In this document: in pieces, positions 43,823 through 52,057 of the stretch
Layout of the letters: every line of letters begins with the position of its first letter
Numbering within the stretch: position 1 is the first letter of the stretch
Source: UBA964 sp037444685
GTDB taxonomy: Bacteria > Pseudomonadota > Gammaproteobacteria > Steroidobacterales > Steroidobacteraceae
Reading direction: 5' to 3'
DNA length: 64,000 bases
Assembly: GCA_037444685.1 (NCBI GenBank)
Contig: JBBILX010000010.1
Coordinates: 62,001-126,000 of the forward strand
Made by a program: the position numbers and the translations under genes
Notes under the pieces: model-generated
The model's database searches: none
What the model saw: the letters and a program-made list of their open reading frames with translations, nothing else
What the model was told of the DNA's origin: nothing

Positions 43823-44455
43823 TCAGGGCTCGATCTCGATCGGCGTGTTGTCCGAGACCAGCATCCAGATTTCGAGCATGTCAGCGTTCGACACGGCGAT
43901 GCAGCCGTCGGTCCAGTCCTGGCTCGCGTAGTACTCGGCGCTCTTGCGCGGCTCGTTTGGCAGGCCGTGGATCATGATCGAACCGCCCGGCGACCAGCCG
44001 TTGCGGCGTGCCGCGGCCGCATCGCGCGCGTTGGGATAGGAGACCTGGATAGAGAGGAAGAAGTCGCTGCGCGGGTTGCGCCGCTCGAGCCGGTAGCGGC
44101 CCTCGGGCGTGCGGAAGTCGCCCGAGCGCTGCTTGTGACCGACGGGATTGAGACCCAGTGCGACGCGATAAGATCGCAACACCTGCCCTTGCCGCATCAG
44201 ATAGAGACGCCGCTCGTGCTTGCGTACAAGAACGAAGTCCGCCTGCGGCAGTGGCTCGGGACTCAGTGCGGTAGAACCCGACGGGTCGCCAGCGGCAGGG
44301 GCCGACCGAATGCCGCCCGACGAGGGAGCGTCGAGGAACGAGCTCGCCGCACGCAACGCCGGCGGCTGCGTCGCCGGTGCATCGGCGCCGGCCAGCGCCG
44401 ATGCGAGGCAGGCACAGACTGTCGCCAACCGGCGAAAGCCGCGAACGTAAAGCAT
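43823..44455 (-). CDS. Secreted L,D-transpeptidase (YkuD domain)
   Basis: 210-residue periplasmic enzyme with a signal peptide (RRLATVCACLASALAGADA). The YkuD domain covers about residues 85-210: FVLVRKHERRLYLMRQGQVLRSYRVALG, then GSIMIHGLPNE (catalytic His) and DWTDGCIAVSNADM (catalytic Cys). The motif reads TDGC where many family members have SHGC. The family forms 3-3 peptidoglycan cross-links or attaches lipoproteins. A perfect TATAAT lies five bases before the ATG. 23 bases separate it from ppnN downstream. Confidence 0.9.
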   Translation of the reverse strand: MLYVRGFRRLATVCACLASALAGADAPATQPPALRAASSFLDAPSSGGIRSAPAAGDPSGSTALSPEPLPQADFVLVRKHERRLYLMRQGQVLRSYRVALGLNPVGHKQRSGDFRTPEGRYRLERRNPRSDFFLSIQVSYPNARDAAAARRNGWSPGGSIMIHGLPNEPRKSAEYYASQDWTDGCIAVSNADMLEIWMLVSDNTPIEIEP

Positions 44456-44460
44456 GGCCG

Positions 44461-44466
44461 ATTATA
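44461..44466 (-). promoter_or_regulatory. Candidate leaderless -10 element of the L,D-transpeptidase gene
   Basis: A perfect TATAAT on the minus strand (44466-44461) places the transcript start at 44454, within one base of the ATG at 44455. No convincing -35 is seen. Confidence 0.4.
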
Positions 44467-44531
44467 GACAGGGGCGCGCCGTTCGAGGCCGCGCGTCGCT
44501 TCACAGTCCCTGATCCCGTCGCGGTGGACTC

Positions 44532-44537
44532 TATACT
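44532..44537 (+). promoter_or_regulatory. Candidate leaderless -10 element of the lipoprotein gene
   Basis: TATACT at 44532-44537 matches five of six consensus bases. The transcript would begin at 44544, the A of the ATG. The -35 region is poor. Confidence 0.4.
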
Positions 44538-44543
44538 AGGCGC

Positions 44544-45110
44544 ATGGAGAATCGTCGCCGCAGGCTGGCCGCGGGCGCTGCGCCCGGACTCGTGATGCTC
44601 TTCGCAGCAGGCTGCGCGACCGTCCCCGACAACGCCGTCGAGGAGGTGCTCGATGAGTCGACGGGCACTTCTCTGACGCGGCTCGCCCGCCCGATCGAGC
44701 TGCTCACGGTGGCGCCGCGCGGTCCGAACGCCGATCCGTTTGCCTACGTCGCACCGTTCGAAACCAATCGCATGGGGCAGCGCCAAGCCTATCTGTGGCT
44801 CGCGTTTCCTGATGAACGCGGCGAGTCGCCCGAGCCGTCGCTGTCGATCGCCGACCGAGCGATCACGCTCGGCGCACAGCGGACCGAACGCGACGCGGGG
44901 CTCGCCGCTTGGCCTTACGAGCGGCCGGCTCCCTGGTCACGGGTCTTCGTGTACGACGTCGAGGTCGGCACGCTGCGGGCGCTCGGGATCGCTGGCGAGT
45001 GGCGCTTGCTGCTGCGCGGGCCGAACGGCACGGCGACCTTCGCCGGCACGCCGCGGCCACCGACGCTGCTGACCGACTTCATCGCCCGCCTCGGCGCCGC
45101 AGACGACTGA
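44544..45110 (+). CDS. Lipoprotein of unknown function
   Basis: 188 residues beginning with a basic n-region (MENRRRRLAAG), a hydrophobic stretch and the lipobox LFAAGC (Cys near residue 24), so probably membrane-anchored. The mature part looks like a single beta-rich domain (TSLTRLARPIELLTVAPRG, AYLWLAFPDERGE, WSRVFVYDVEVGTLRALG, EWRLLLRGPNGT). No enzymatic motif is visible. Divergent from the L,D-transpeptidase gene and convergent with the aldo/keto reductase gene, with nine bases between. I do not recognise a family. Confidence 0.7.
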   Translation: MENRRRRLAAGAAPGLVMLFAAGCATVPDNAVEEVLDESTGTSLTRLARPIELLTVAPRGPNADPFAYVAPFETNRMGQRQAYLWLAFPDERGESPEPSLSIADRAITLGAQRTERDAGLAAWPYERPAPWSRVFVYDVEVGTLRALGIAGEWRLLLRGPNGTATFAGTPRPPTLLTDFIARLGAADD

Positions 45111-45119
45111 ACGCAGGGT

Positions 45120-46169
45120 TCAGACGACGCGCGTCGCCGGCAAAGGCCCCTGCGCGCCGTGCACCATGCGCTGCCCGCCTGGACTGCCGAGCAGTGCGCC
45201 CGGATAGCCGACCTCGATGCGCCCCGCGGCATCGAGCGCCTCGCTCGCGTCCGCGTCGAGCTCGAAGTCGCAAGCGCCGAGCAGCTCGCGCAGCTGCGTC
45301 ACGCTGCGTGCGCCGACGATGGGAATGACGCCAGCGCGCCGCTCGAGCAGCCAACGGATCGCGACCTGTGCGGCGGTCCGGCCGAGCCGCCGCGCCTGCT
45401 GCACCGTCTGCTCGGCGATCGTGAAGTTGCGCTCGTTGAGGAAGGCGTTACCCCACGGTGTCGTCGTCAATCGGCCCGGCTGCGTCGCGCGCTCCGCAGG
45501 GTCGCGACTGTACTTGCCGGTCAGCACGCCCCCGGCGAGCGGGCTCCAGGCCGTGACGGCGAGCCCCAGTGCCTCGGCGCAGGGCAGCAGCTCGCGCTCG
45601 ACGTTGCGTTCGATCAAACTGTAGTGGAGCTGGAGGGCGACGAAGCGCGTCCAGCCGCGCAGCTCGGCCAGCGTCTGCGCCCGCGCCACCACCCACGCCG
45701 GGACGTTGGAGAAGCCCGCGTAGAGAATCTTCCCGGCGCGCACGGCGTCATCGAGCGCGCGCATCAGTTCGTCGAGCGGGGTGCTCTGGTCCCAGGCGTG
45801 CACCCAGTAGAGATCGAGGTAGTCGGTGCGCAGCCGCCGCAGGCTCGCCTCGAGCGCCCGCTGCAGGTTCTTGCGCGAGTTGCCGCCGGCATTCGGATCG
45901 GCCGGATCGGTCGTCATCGAGAACTTGCTCGCCAGCACGAGGCGACTGCGCTCCGGGCCGATGAACTCGGCGAGGAAGCGCTCGCTGCTGCCCTGGGTGT
46001 AGATGTTGGCGGTGTCGATGAAGTTGCCGCCGGCCTCGAGGAACGCATCGAACATCTGCCGCGACTCGGTGAGTGGCGCGCCGAAGCCGTGTTCCTCGCC
46101 GAACGTCATCGTGCCAAGGCAGATCTCGGAGACCTTGAGTCCGGACCTGCCGAGTAACCGGTAGCGCAT
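45120..46169 (-). CDS. Aldo/keto reductase
   Basis: 349-residue NADPH-dependent TIM-barrel oxidoreductase. MRYRLLGRSGLKVSEICLGTMTFG at the N terminus; catalytic Asp/Tyr in NFIDTANIYTQGSSE; Lys in LVLASKF; His in LYWVHAWDQST; cofactor segment IPIVGARSVTQLRELLGA near the C terminus. Resembles the YajO/Tas-like subfamily. Substrate unknown. It lies 14 bases after the broken kinase gene in the same direction. Confidence 0.92.
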   Translation of the reverse strand: MRYRLLGRSGLKVSEICLGTMTFGEEHGFGAPLTESRQMFDAFLEAGGNFIDTANIYTQGSSERFLAEFIGPERSRLVLASKFSMTTDPADPNAGGNSRKNLQRALEASLRRLRTDYLDLYWVHAWDQSTPLDELMRALDDAVRAGKILYAGFSNVPAWVVARAQTLAELRGWTRFVALQLHYSLIERNVERELLPCAEALGLAVTAWSPLAGGVLTGKYSRDPAERATQPGRLTTTPWGNAFLNERNFTIAEQTVQQARRLGRTAAQVAIRWLLERRAGVIPIVGARSVTQLRELLGACDFELDADASEALDAAGRIEVGYPGALLGSPGGQRMVHGAQGPLPATRVV

Positions 46170-46183
46170 CACGAGCCTCCGTA

Positions 46184-46683
46184 TCAGCCGAGCCAGCGCG
46201 CCAGAGCCGAACAGAGCGCCTCGAGAGCGCGCGCGGGTTCGGCAGCCCCCGAATCGTAATCGAGGCGCTCGCCGGGCAGATCGAGCGGGCCGGCGTCGGG
46301 CCGCGCCTCGACCACCACGCGACCCCGGGCATCGTCGTGGACCCGGTGCCGGTCGGTGGCGCCCTCGCGAGCCGCGAGTCGCGCCCGTCGCAGCGTCTCG
46401 TCGCAATGGCAGAGGATCTGCGCGAAGCGCGAGGGCACGGCACCGGCGGCGAGTGTCCGCAGAGCCGGCTCGTGCTCGCCGGGCCTGAAATTCCCCTCGA
46501 GCAGCAGGCGTCGGCCAGGCTCGGCGAGGCGCCGCGCGAGCGCGTCGAACGCCGTCTCCTTGATCTGTCCTTCTCGAGGGCGATGAATCCGAACTGCTCG
46601 ACGAGCCGTGGCACGAGGGCGCTCTTGCCAGTGCCCGGCAGACCCGTGACGATGACGATGGTCGAACGAGGAGCGTATTGCAT
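46184..46683 (-). pseudogene. Frameshifted P-loop kinase-like gene
   Basis: From an ATG at 46683 the start reads VIVTGLPGTGKSALVPRLVE (Walker A), then GFIALEKD. At about 46565 one base appears to be missing: the continuation IKETAFDALARRL is in another frame, which then stays open to the stop at 46184 (LLLEGNFRPGEHE, RRARLAAREG). Adding one base restores a 166-residue AAA-type kinase in which xKD-x-IKE follows the P-loop as in the family. Either a recent loss of function or a sequencing error. Its start codon overlaps that of the divergent Nudix gene. Confidence 0.7.
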
Positions 46684-47212
46684 GCTGTTGTCCGTGCGCG
46701 AGATATACCGCGGCCGCGTCGTGCGCGTGAACGTCGAAGACGTGGAGCTGCCGACCGGCCACCGGCTGCCGCTCGAGATTGTCCATCATCCGGGCGGCGC
46801 GGCCGTCGTCGCGCTCGATGCGGAGCGACGCGTCTGCCTGCTGCGCCAGTTTCGGCACGCCGCCGGGGGCTGGGTCTGGGAGCTGCCGGCCGGCAAGCTC
46901 GAACCGCCCGAGCTACCGGCGGAGACGGCGCGGCGCGAGCTCGCCGAGGAAGGCGGCGTGCGTGCCCGACGATGGCATGAGCTCGGCCACTACCTGAGCT
47001 CGCCGGGCGTCTTCACCGAGCGCATTCACCTCTATCTGGCCCGCGATCTCGAGCGCGTCACCACGGCGCATGAGGCCGGCGAGGTCTTCGAGGTGCACTG
47101 GATCGCTTTCGATCGGGCCCTCGAATGGATCGACTCGGGTGAGATCGAGGATGGCAAGACCGGCTTTGGCCTGCTCAAGGCGGCGCGTTATGTCGCGCGC
47201 GACAATCCGTGA
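46682..47212 (+). CDS. Nudix hydrolase, ADP-ribose pyrophosphatase-like
   Basis: 176-residue Nudix enzyme. The N-terminal strand region IYRGRVVRVNVEDVELPTG and IVHHPGGAAVVALD precede the Nudix box ELPAGKLEPPELPAETARRELAEEGG at about residues 66-90 (GX5E spacing is slightly altered: two residues longer). RQFRHAAGGWVWELPAGK is typical of NudF/YffH-type ADP-sugar pyrophosphatases. Standard length. The ATG at 46682 overlaps the divergent start of the broken kinase gene, so its promoter must lie inside that gene. Confidence 0.88.
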   Translation: MLLSVREIYRGRVVRVNVEDVELPTGHRLPLEIVHHPGGAAVVALDAERRVCLLRQFRHAAGGWVWELPAGKLEPPELPAETARRELAEEGGVRARRWHELGHYLSSPGVFTERIHLYLARDLERVTTAHEAGEVFEVHWIAFDRALEWIDSGEIEDGKTGFGLLKAARYVARDNP

Positions 47213-47284
47213 CGGACGTCTCACTGAGCGTCCTCCCACGACCCCTATGCTGAGGCGAGGCGGGAATCGGCCCAGCCGCCGAGT

Positions 47285-47665
47285 ATGGACAACGACAAGA
47301 ACAAGCGCACAGCGAGGCCCTGGGAGCAGGCGGGACCGGTCAGCGTCGCGTTTCCGCGCCGCCGGCTCGCGCGCATCGTGCACGACGAGCGCGGTCGCGC
47401 CTCGATGGAATGGGAGCGACTGGACCCGAATGAGCGCGACGCCGCGCCGCGCCTCGCGCTGAGTCTCGTCGAAGATCCTGCACCGACGGCCCGCTCGCTG
47501 CGACTGAGTTCGGCGAATCATGGGGTCGACCCGTACGACCGCGGCGTCGAATCGGTCGCCGGTCGCGAAGGCCGTGTGCGCCGCCCCGCCGACCTGCGCC
47601 AGCTCGACGCCTGGATCCGCCAGCGTCGCGCTGTCGAGGCGAATCGGCGCGACGACGAGGATTGA
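47285..47665 (+). CDS. Small cytosolic protein of unknown function
   Basis: 126 residues, strongly charged, no signal peptide or membrane helix. The middle contains LALSLVEDPAPTARSLRLS and SANHGVDPYDRGVESV, and the C-terminal part RRPADLRQLDAWIRQRRAVEANRR is a probable basic helix. This pattern (a short acidic repeat, NPYD-like stretch, then DLRxLxxWI) gives an impression of a conserved gammaproteobacterial protein, but I cannot name a family. 72 bases after the Nudix gene. Confidence 0.65.
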   Translation: MDNDKNKRTARPWEQAGPVSVAFPRRRLARIVHDERGRASMEWERLDPNERDAAPRLALSLVEDPAPTARSLRLSSANHGVDPYDRGVESVAGREGRVRRPADLRQLDAWIRQRRAVEANRRDDED

Positions 47666-47686
47666 GCGGCGCGCTACGCTCGGCGC

Positions 47687-48349
47687 TCAACCGGCCGCCG
47701 CGGCTTCGAGCTTGCGCGTCTCGGGCAACCGGTAGAAGCGCATGAGCTCCGCACGCAGCGCCCCAGGCAGCCCGTCACGATCGGCGCAGTCGCGTCGCAG
47801 TCGGCGCTCGAGCGCCCGGCAGTACCTCGCGGCGTGAGCGCTCGCCTTGCGGTAGAGCGCCGCGCGCTCGCCGGCGAGCGCCGGATCGACGCGTGCGCGC
47901 GTGAACAGCAGATCGTGCAGCTCGGCGGGGAAGCGTCGCGGCGCCTGCCGACGCAGCAGCGCATAGGTCGCGACGTATTTGTCGATCTCGGCCTGCAGTT
48001 CGAGCGCCAGCAGCGACACGTCGCGGCCCTGGCTCGCATGCCAGGCCACGCAGACGAAATGGCTGACCCCCTCGAGCGCGGTCAGGTAATCGGAGACGTT
48101 TCCGACGTGCAGCGCGTCGGTCGGATCGGCGTCACCGAGCCGCTCGAGCATCGCCGGGTCGAGGTAGAGCGCCACACCGAACTCCGGCGAATCACCGCCG
48201 GATTCGACGAACAGCTGCTCGTCGGCACCATTTGAGCGCGCCCCGGCGGGCAACAGGGCCCTGTCCGTGATCACGTAGTCGCTGACGTCCTCGCCGAGAC
48301 GGAGGTCGTAAATGCCGGCGAGCAGCGACTGCAGTCGGCTCAGCAGCAT
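47687..48349 (-). CDS. Unknown protein, second gene of a two-gene unit
   Basis: 220-residue soluble protein, no signal peptide. N terminus LLSRLQSLLAGIYDLRLGEDVSDYVITD, then EQLFVESGGDSPEFGVALYLDPAMLERL, and a helical C-terminal half including GVSHFVCVAWHASQGRDVSLLALELQAEIDKYV. The acidic VDPA/GDSPEF segment is well spaced but gives no known active site. It begins eight bases after the upstream gene on the same strand, so the two are cotranscribed and probably act together. Family not recognised. Confidence 0.75.
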   Translation of the reverse strand: MLLSRLQSLLAGIYDLRLGEDVSDYVITDRALLPAGARSNGADEQLFVESGGDSPEFGVALYLDPAMLERLGDADPTDALHVGNVSDYLTALEGVSHFVCVAWHASQGRDVSLLALELQAEIDKYVATYALLRRQAPRRFPAELHDLLFTRARVDPALAGERAALYRKASAHAARYCRALERRLRRDCADRDGLPGALRAELMRFYRLPETRKLEAAAAG

Positions 48350-48357
48350 CGGCGCGC

Positions 48358-48981
48358 TCAGTGCGGCCGCTGACCCACGGGAGACGGGGTGACGCCGAGC
48401 TCGCCGAGCAGGCGCCGGGCGCGCGCGCTACCGGTGCGCAGCCAGATCTCGTAGAGACGCAGCACGTCCTCCGGGCCGCGGCGATAGCCGGCTTCGCTGA
48501 CCTCGCCGAGCGCATCGACCAGCGGCTGAAACTTCGCGGCCAGCTCGGCGAACACGCCCGCGAGGACGCGGCGCGGGCCGCGACCGAAGGCGTCGGCGAG
48601 CGTCGCGTAGGCGCGGCCGCCCATCGCGATGTGGTAGTCGACGTCGACGAGCCGACGCGCGAAGCTCCGTGCGAAACACCCTGCGAAGAACAGCGACAGG
48701 TCGCCCATGCGCTGCAGCACTCGGCATCGCTCCTCGGGTGTAGCCGCCTCGAGTGCGTCGGCGAGCTGCAGCGCGAGCGGCCGCGGCGTACGCCCGGCGG
48801 TGCTCGCCCCACTGACCTCTTCCGTGCGCGCGAACAGCGTCAGCAGATTGACCACGTACTGCTCCGTCTGCGCTTCGACCGCCAAGTGCTGATGATCGAG
48901 TGCCTCGTGCAGCGCGCCGCGGAAGTACTCGCGCAGGCTTGCCACCGCCACCACGCGCTGCCCCTGGTTGTCTCCGTGCAT
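48358..48981 (-). CDS. Unknown protein, first gene of a two-gene unit
   Basis: 207-residue, predicted all-helical soluble protein. Segments: VASLREYFRGALHEALDHQHL, VEAQTEQYVVNLLTLFAR, ERCRVLQRMGDLSLFFAGCFA and VDVDYHIAMGGRAYATLADAFG. The conserved-looking DYHIAMGGRAY stretch and several paired His/Glu residues could bind a ligand or metal, though this is only an impression. AGGAGG lies upstream of the ATG. Paired with the next gene downstream (eight bases). Family not recognised. Confidence 0.75.
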   Translation of the reverse strand: MHGDNQGQRVVAVASLREYFRGALHEALDHQHLAVEAQTEQYVVNLLTLFARTEEVSGASTAGRTPRPLALQLADALEAATPEERCRVLQRMGDLSLFFAGCFARSFARRLVDVDYHIAMGGRAYATLADAFGRGPRRVLAGVFAELAAKFQPLVDALGEVSEAGYRRGPEDVLRLYEIWLRTGSARARRLLGELGVTPSPVGQRPH

Positions 48982-49156
48982 CTCCCACGATCCTCCTCAG
49001 TGTCGAGTCCACGCCCGGCGCATCCATCTTGCCGTGACGCAGTCAGCAGAATCTTGCGCAAGGCGGCGCCTCGTTCACGCGCACGCCCCGCGTGCGTCCA
49101 TTTCTTTTGGCAGCGGAATGACTACACTGCTAACAACACGGCACGAGGGGCATGAG

Positions 49157-49897
49157 ATGCGGGAGTTCAGCGGCCGGACGGTCGTCGTGACGGGCGCGAG
49201 CCGCGGACTCGGTCGCGCCTGCGCGGAGGCGTTCGCCGAGGCGGGCGCCGAAGTGGTTCTCGTGAGCCGCGGCGCCGAGGAGCTCGAGCGCGCCGCCGAG
49301 GCGATCCGCGCGCGCGGCGGCCACGCGCGGACCGTGGTCTGCGACGTCACGCAGCCCGACGATGTCGCGGCGCTATTCGCGGGGCTCGAGAGCTGCGACG
49401 TGCTCGTCAACAACGCGGGCGGCAACGAGCCGCAGCCCTTCGTCGAGGTCTCCCTCGAAACACTCGATCGGTTACTGGCGCTGAACGTGCGCGCGATGTT
49501 CGTGACCGCGCAGTCGGCGGCGCGCCGGATGATCGCTCAGCGCCGCGGAGTCATTCTCAACATGTCCTCGCAGATGGGCCACGTCGGCGCGCCGAGTCGC
49601 ACGGTCTACTGCATGACCAAGCATGCGATCGAGGGGCTCACCAAGGCGATGGCCGTCGAGCTCGCGCCACACGGCATCCGCGTCAACAGCCTCGCACCGA
49701 CCTATATCGAAACGCCGCTGACGCAGCCATTCTTCGCCGACGAGACTTTTCGCAGCGAGACTCTCAAGCGCATCCCGCTCGGCCGCATCGGCCAGGTCGG
49801 CGAGGTCGCCGCGGCGGCCGTCTTCCTCGCCTCGCCGGCCGCGAGCCTGATCACGGGCACGAGCCTCGTCATCGACGGGGGCTACACGGCGCAGTAG
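49157..49897 (+). CDS. Short-chain dehydrogenase/reductase
   Basis: 246-residue classical SDR. NAD(P) motif TGASRGLGRA at residues 13-22, NNAGG, active-site Ser in NMSSQMGHVGAP, YCMTK (Tyr/Lys) and the C-terminal SLITGTSLVIDGGYTAQ. Resembles FabG/gluconate-5-dehydrogenase type enzymes; the substrate is not identifiable, and no fatty-acid genes are nearby. The ATG at 49157 is preceded by GAGGGG. Ends with TAG. Confidence 0.9.
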   Translation: MREFSGRTVVVTGASRGLGRACAEAFAEAGAEVVLVSRGAEELERAAEAIRARGGHARTVVCDVTQPDDVAALFAGLESCDVLVNNAGGNEPQPFVEVSLETLDRLLALNVRAMFVTAQSAARRMIAQRRGVILNMSSQMGHVGAPSRTVYCMTKHAIEGLTKAMAVELAPHGIRVNSLAPTYIETPLTQPFFADETFRSETLKRIPLGRIGQVGEVAAAAVFLASPAASLITGTSLVIDGGYTAQ

Positions 49898-49913
49898 CGA
49901 CGCTGCAGGGTCG

Positions 49914-50564
49914 TCAGTTCGTGCGCCGCGGCTTGTCGAGGCCTCGTTGGACGGCGGGGCGCCCGAGCAGCGCGCGGCGCCAGCGCACCACGTTCGGCCA
50001 GTCGTCGAGTTCGCCCGAGGCCGCCGCGAGACCGGGGATCCGCAGGGCAGAGTTGGTCCATGGAAAGGTCGCGATGTCGGCAATCGAGTAGCGTTCACCG
50101 GCGAGCCACGGATGCGCGGCGAGCTGCCGCTCCATGACGCCCAGCAGACGCCGTGACTCCTTGACGTAGCGATCGATGCCGTAGGGCACCCGCTCGGTCG
50201 CATACAGCGTGAAGTGGCCGGCCTGACCCATCATTGGGCCGACGCCGGCGACCTGGAACATCAGCCACTGCAGCGTCGCATAGCGCTCTGCGCCGGCGCG
50301 CGGCAGCAGGTCGCTGCCGGTCCTCTCGGCGAGATAGATCAGGATTGCGCCGGACTCCCAGACGGTGATCAGCCGGCCGCCGGGGCCGTCTGGATCGACG
50401 ATCACCGGAATCTTGCCGTTCGGGTTGATCGCGAGGAACTCCGGAGTGAACTGCTCGTTGCGCGTGAGATCGACGAGATGCAGACGATAAGGCAGCGAGA
50501 GCTCCTCGAGCAGGATCGAGACCTTGTGTCCGTTCGGCGTCGCATGCGTGTAGAGTTCGATCAT
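49914..50564 (-). CDS. Glutathione S-transferase-like protein (YfcG/YghU type)
   Basis: 216-residue GST. The thioredoxin-like N-terminal domain starts MIELYTHATPNGHKVSILLEE, with GKIPVIVDP and WESGAILIYLAE for glutathione binding; the helical C-terminal domain includes RYSIADIATFPW. The TPNGHKV active-site loop matches the Nu-class enzymes (YfcG, YghU), which act as disulphide-bond reductases. The ATG at 50564 is used; one at 50573 is also possible. TATCAT (50577-50572) would start transcription one base before the ATG. Divergent from the VOC gene. Confidence 0.9.
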   Translation of the reverse strand: MIELYTHATPNGHKVSILLEELSLPYRLHLVDLTRNEQFTPEFLAINPNGKIPVIVDPDGPGGRLITVWESGAILIYLAERTGSDLLPRAGAERYATLQWLMFQVAGVGPMMGQAGHFTLYATERVPYGIDRYVKESRRLLGVMERQLAAHPWLAGERYSIADIATFPWTNSALRIPGLAAASGELDDWPNVVRWRRALLGRPAVQRGLDKPRRTN

Positions 50565-50583
50565 GGGTCCCATGATAACCGCG

Positions 50584-51522
50584 ATGCGCGCCCTCACCGT
50601 CGGCGTATCCGATCTGCAGTCGTCGTTGCGGCTCTTCCACGACGTCATGGGGCTCGCGATCGAGTGGCGCGCGGCGCTACCGACCGAGCGCGCCGCCGCC
50701 TGGGGCCTGCCCGACGGCACGAGGGGCGAATGGGCCGAGCTCTCCTGCCGCGGCTATCCGATCGGCCGCTTGCGGCTGCTGCAGCTCGCGCCGACGCCGC
50801 ACGAGGTCGTGCGTCTCGATACCCAGATCGGCGGACCGGATTCGCCGCTCGACATCGGGCCGAAGGCGATCGACTTCTACGTGCGCAGCCCAGCCGAGAT
50901 CTGGTGGCGCGAGCTCGTTGCGGCCGGCTGCATTGCGCGCTCGCCGCCCGTGCGTCACGTCATCGGTGACGTCGAGAGCGAGGAATCCGTGCTCTTCGGA
51001 CCCGACGGTGTGCCGCTGCTGATCATGGTCGGTCACCGGCACCCGCCATCGCAGATGCGAGCGGGCGCGCCGCACGGCAACTACAGCGAGGTCGCGACGG
51101 TCTCGGTCGTCGCGGGCGATCTCGAGGCGACACGGCGCTTCTACGGTGGCGCGCTCGGCCTGCACGCCGCGCAGGACGACGAGACGCCCGCCGAGTTCCG
51201 CGAGCAGGTCAACCGGCTGGTCGGCATCCCGAGCGGCTCGCGCGTGCGCTTCCTGCTCTACCAGCATCCGGCCGAACCGAGCGGCAAGATCCTGCTCGTG
51301 CACTTCGGCGGCGCCTCGCAGCGACGGCTCACCGGTCGCATGCACCCGAGCCGTCTCGGCGTCGCGCTCTACACGCATGGGGCCGCCGATATTCATGCGC
51401 TGCAGCGTCGTCTCGCGGACGCCGACGCGGTGATCGTGCGCCCACCAGTCGACGTCGGCGGCCGCCGCATCCTGCTCGCGCGCGGCCCGAACGAGGAGCT
51501 GTTCGAGTTCGAGGAGGACTGA
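50584..51522 (+). CDS. VOC-superfamily protein with two glyoxalase-like domains
   Basis: 312 residues, two vicinal-oxygen-chelate modules: the first begins MRALTVGVSDLQSSLRLFHDVMGL, the second SEVATVSVVAGDLEATRRFYGGALGL. Such tandem proteins include extradiol dioxygenases and glyoxalase-like enzymes. Obvious His/Glu metal triads are not all visible (first-position His is replaced by Thr/Ser), so it may be non-enzymatic or use other ligands. It starts 19 bases from the divergent GST gene, suggesting a shared detoxification role. Confidence 0.8.
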   Translation: MRALTVGVSDLQSSLRLFHDVMGLAIEWRAALPTERAAAWGLPDGTRGEWAELSCRGYPIGRLRLLQLAPTPHEVVRLDTQIGGPDSPLDIGPKAIDFYVRSPAEIWWRELVAAGCIARSPPVRHVIGDVESEESVLFGPDGVPLLIMVGHRHPPSQMRAGAPHGNYSEVATVSVVAGDLEATRRFYGGALGLHAAQDDETPAEFREQVNRLVGIPSGSRVRFLLYQHPAEPSGKILLVHFGGASQRRLTGRMHPSRLGVALYTHGAADIHALQRRLADADAVIVRPPVDVGGRRILLARGPNEELFEFEED

Positions 51523-52057
51523 AATGGCCGTCGGCTTCCGAGGAGCGCCGGCAGAACATCAGTATACGGCTCCAAAGGGGCTAGTCCGGCATGCCGCTGA
51601 TCACGCACCGAAGCCGCCGGCACGCCCGGCTCGCGGATCTCTCCCGCCATTTCGTCGACGTTTTGCCAGCCAGCAGTGGATGCACCTGGGCGTGAACGAC
51701 GCCCGCGGCGGGTACCGGAGAGCCCGGCGTCCCTCTGAGTCCGACGACTTCGTGTCGCGCGATTACTGAATCGTGCAGACCGATGGACCGTGTATCGAAG
51801 CGGCACTGACGAACGCTTCCGACGCGACGTCCTGGACGATTCGCGTGAGGTAAGTCTTGGCCTCGCGGATGTTGAAGGTTCGAGGCATGTCGAATGGCAG
51901 AGGAGCCGGATTACACCCCGCTCACGTTGGTGGTCGCCTCCCTACCCGTCTAGACCATCTTGAAGCAGGTACAGTGCATGGCTCGCCCAATTGCTACCGC
52001 GCGCGTACACAGCCACCGTGCGGCCGGGCGCCACGACATGACCGATCGTGTCGCTCG
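51523..52057. other. Gene-poor 535-base interval
   Basis: Between the VOC gene and the HAD gene no intact gene is visible. It holds the toxin-antitoxin remnant listed separately, and 51889-52057 shows nothing recognisable. No tRNA-like or repeat structure was seen. Confidence 0.6.
51530..51888 (-). pseudogene. Remnant of a Phd/YefM antitoxin - PIN toxin pair
   Basis: A 41-codon frame from the ATG at 51888 begins MPRTFNIREAKTYLTRIVQD, which is the start of a Phd/YefM-type antitoxin. After VASEAF it continues VSAASIHG, which resembles the VSAAS-WE block of PIN-domain (VapC) toxins, and ends at TAA 51765-51763. In a second frame the segment VDEMAGEIREPGVPAASVRD followed by HAGLAPLEPYTDVLPALL resembles the PIN C-terminal part (Ha-ag-LP-HrDPFDR). 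The simplest reading is a deletion fusing antitoxin and toxin, followed by further decay. No intact toxin active site remains. Confidence 0.5.

Noticed and set aside
51524..51769. 81-residue plus-strand frame after the VOC gene
   Set aside because: No family features, no ribosome binding site, and it lies opposite the toxin-antitoxin remnant.
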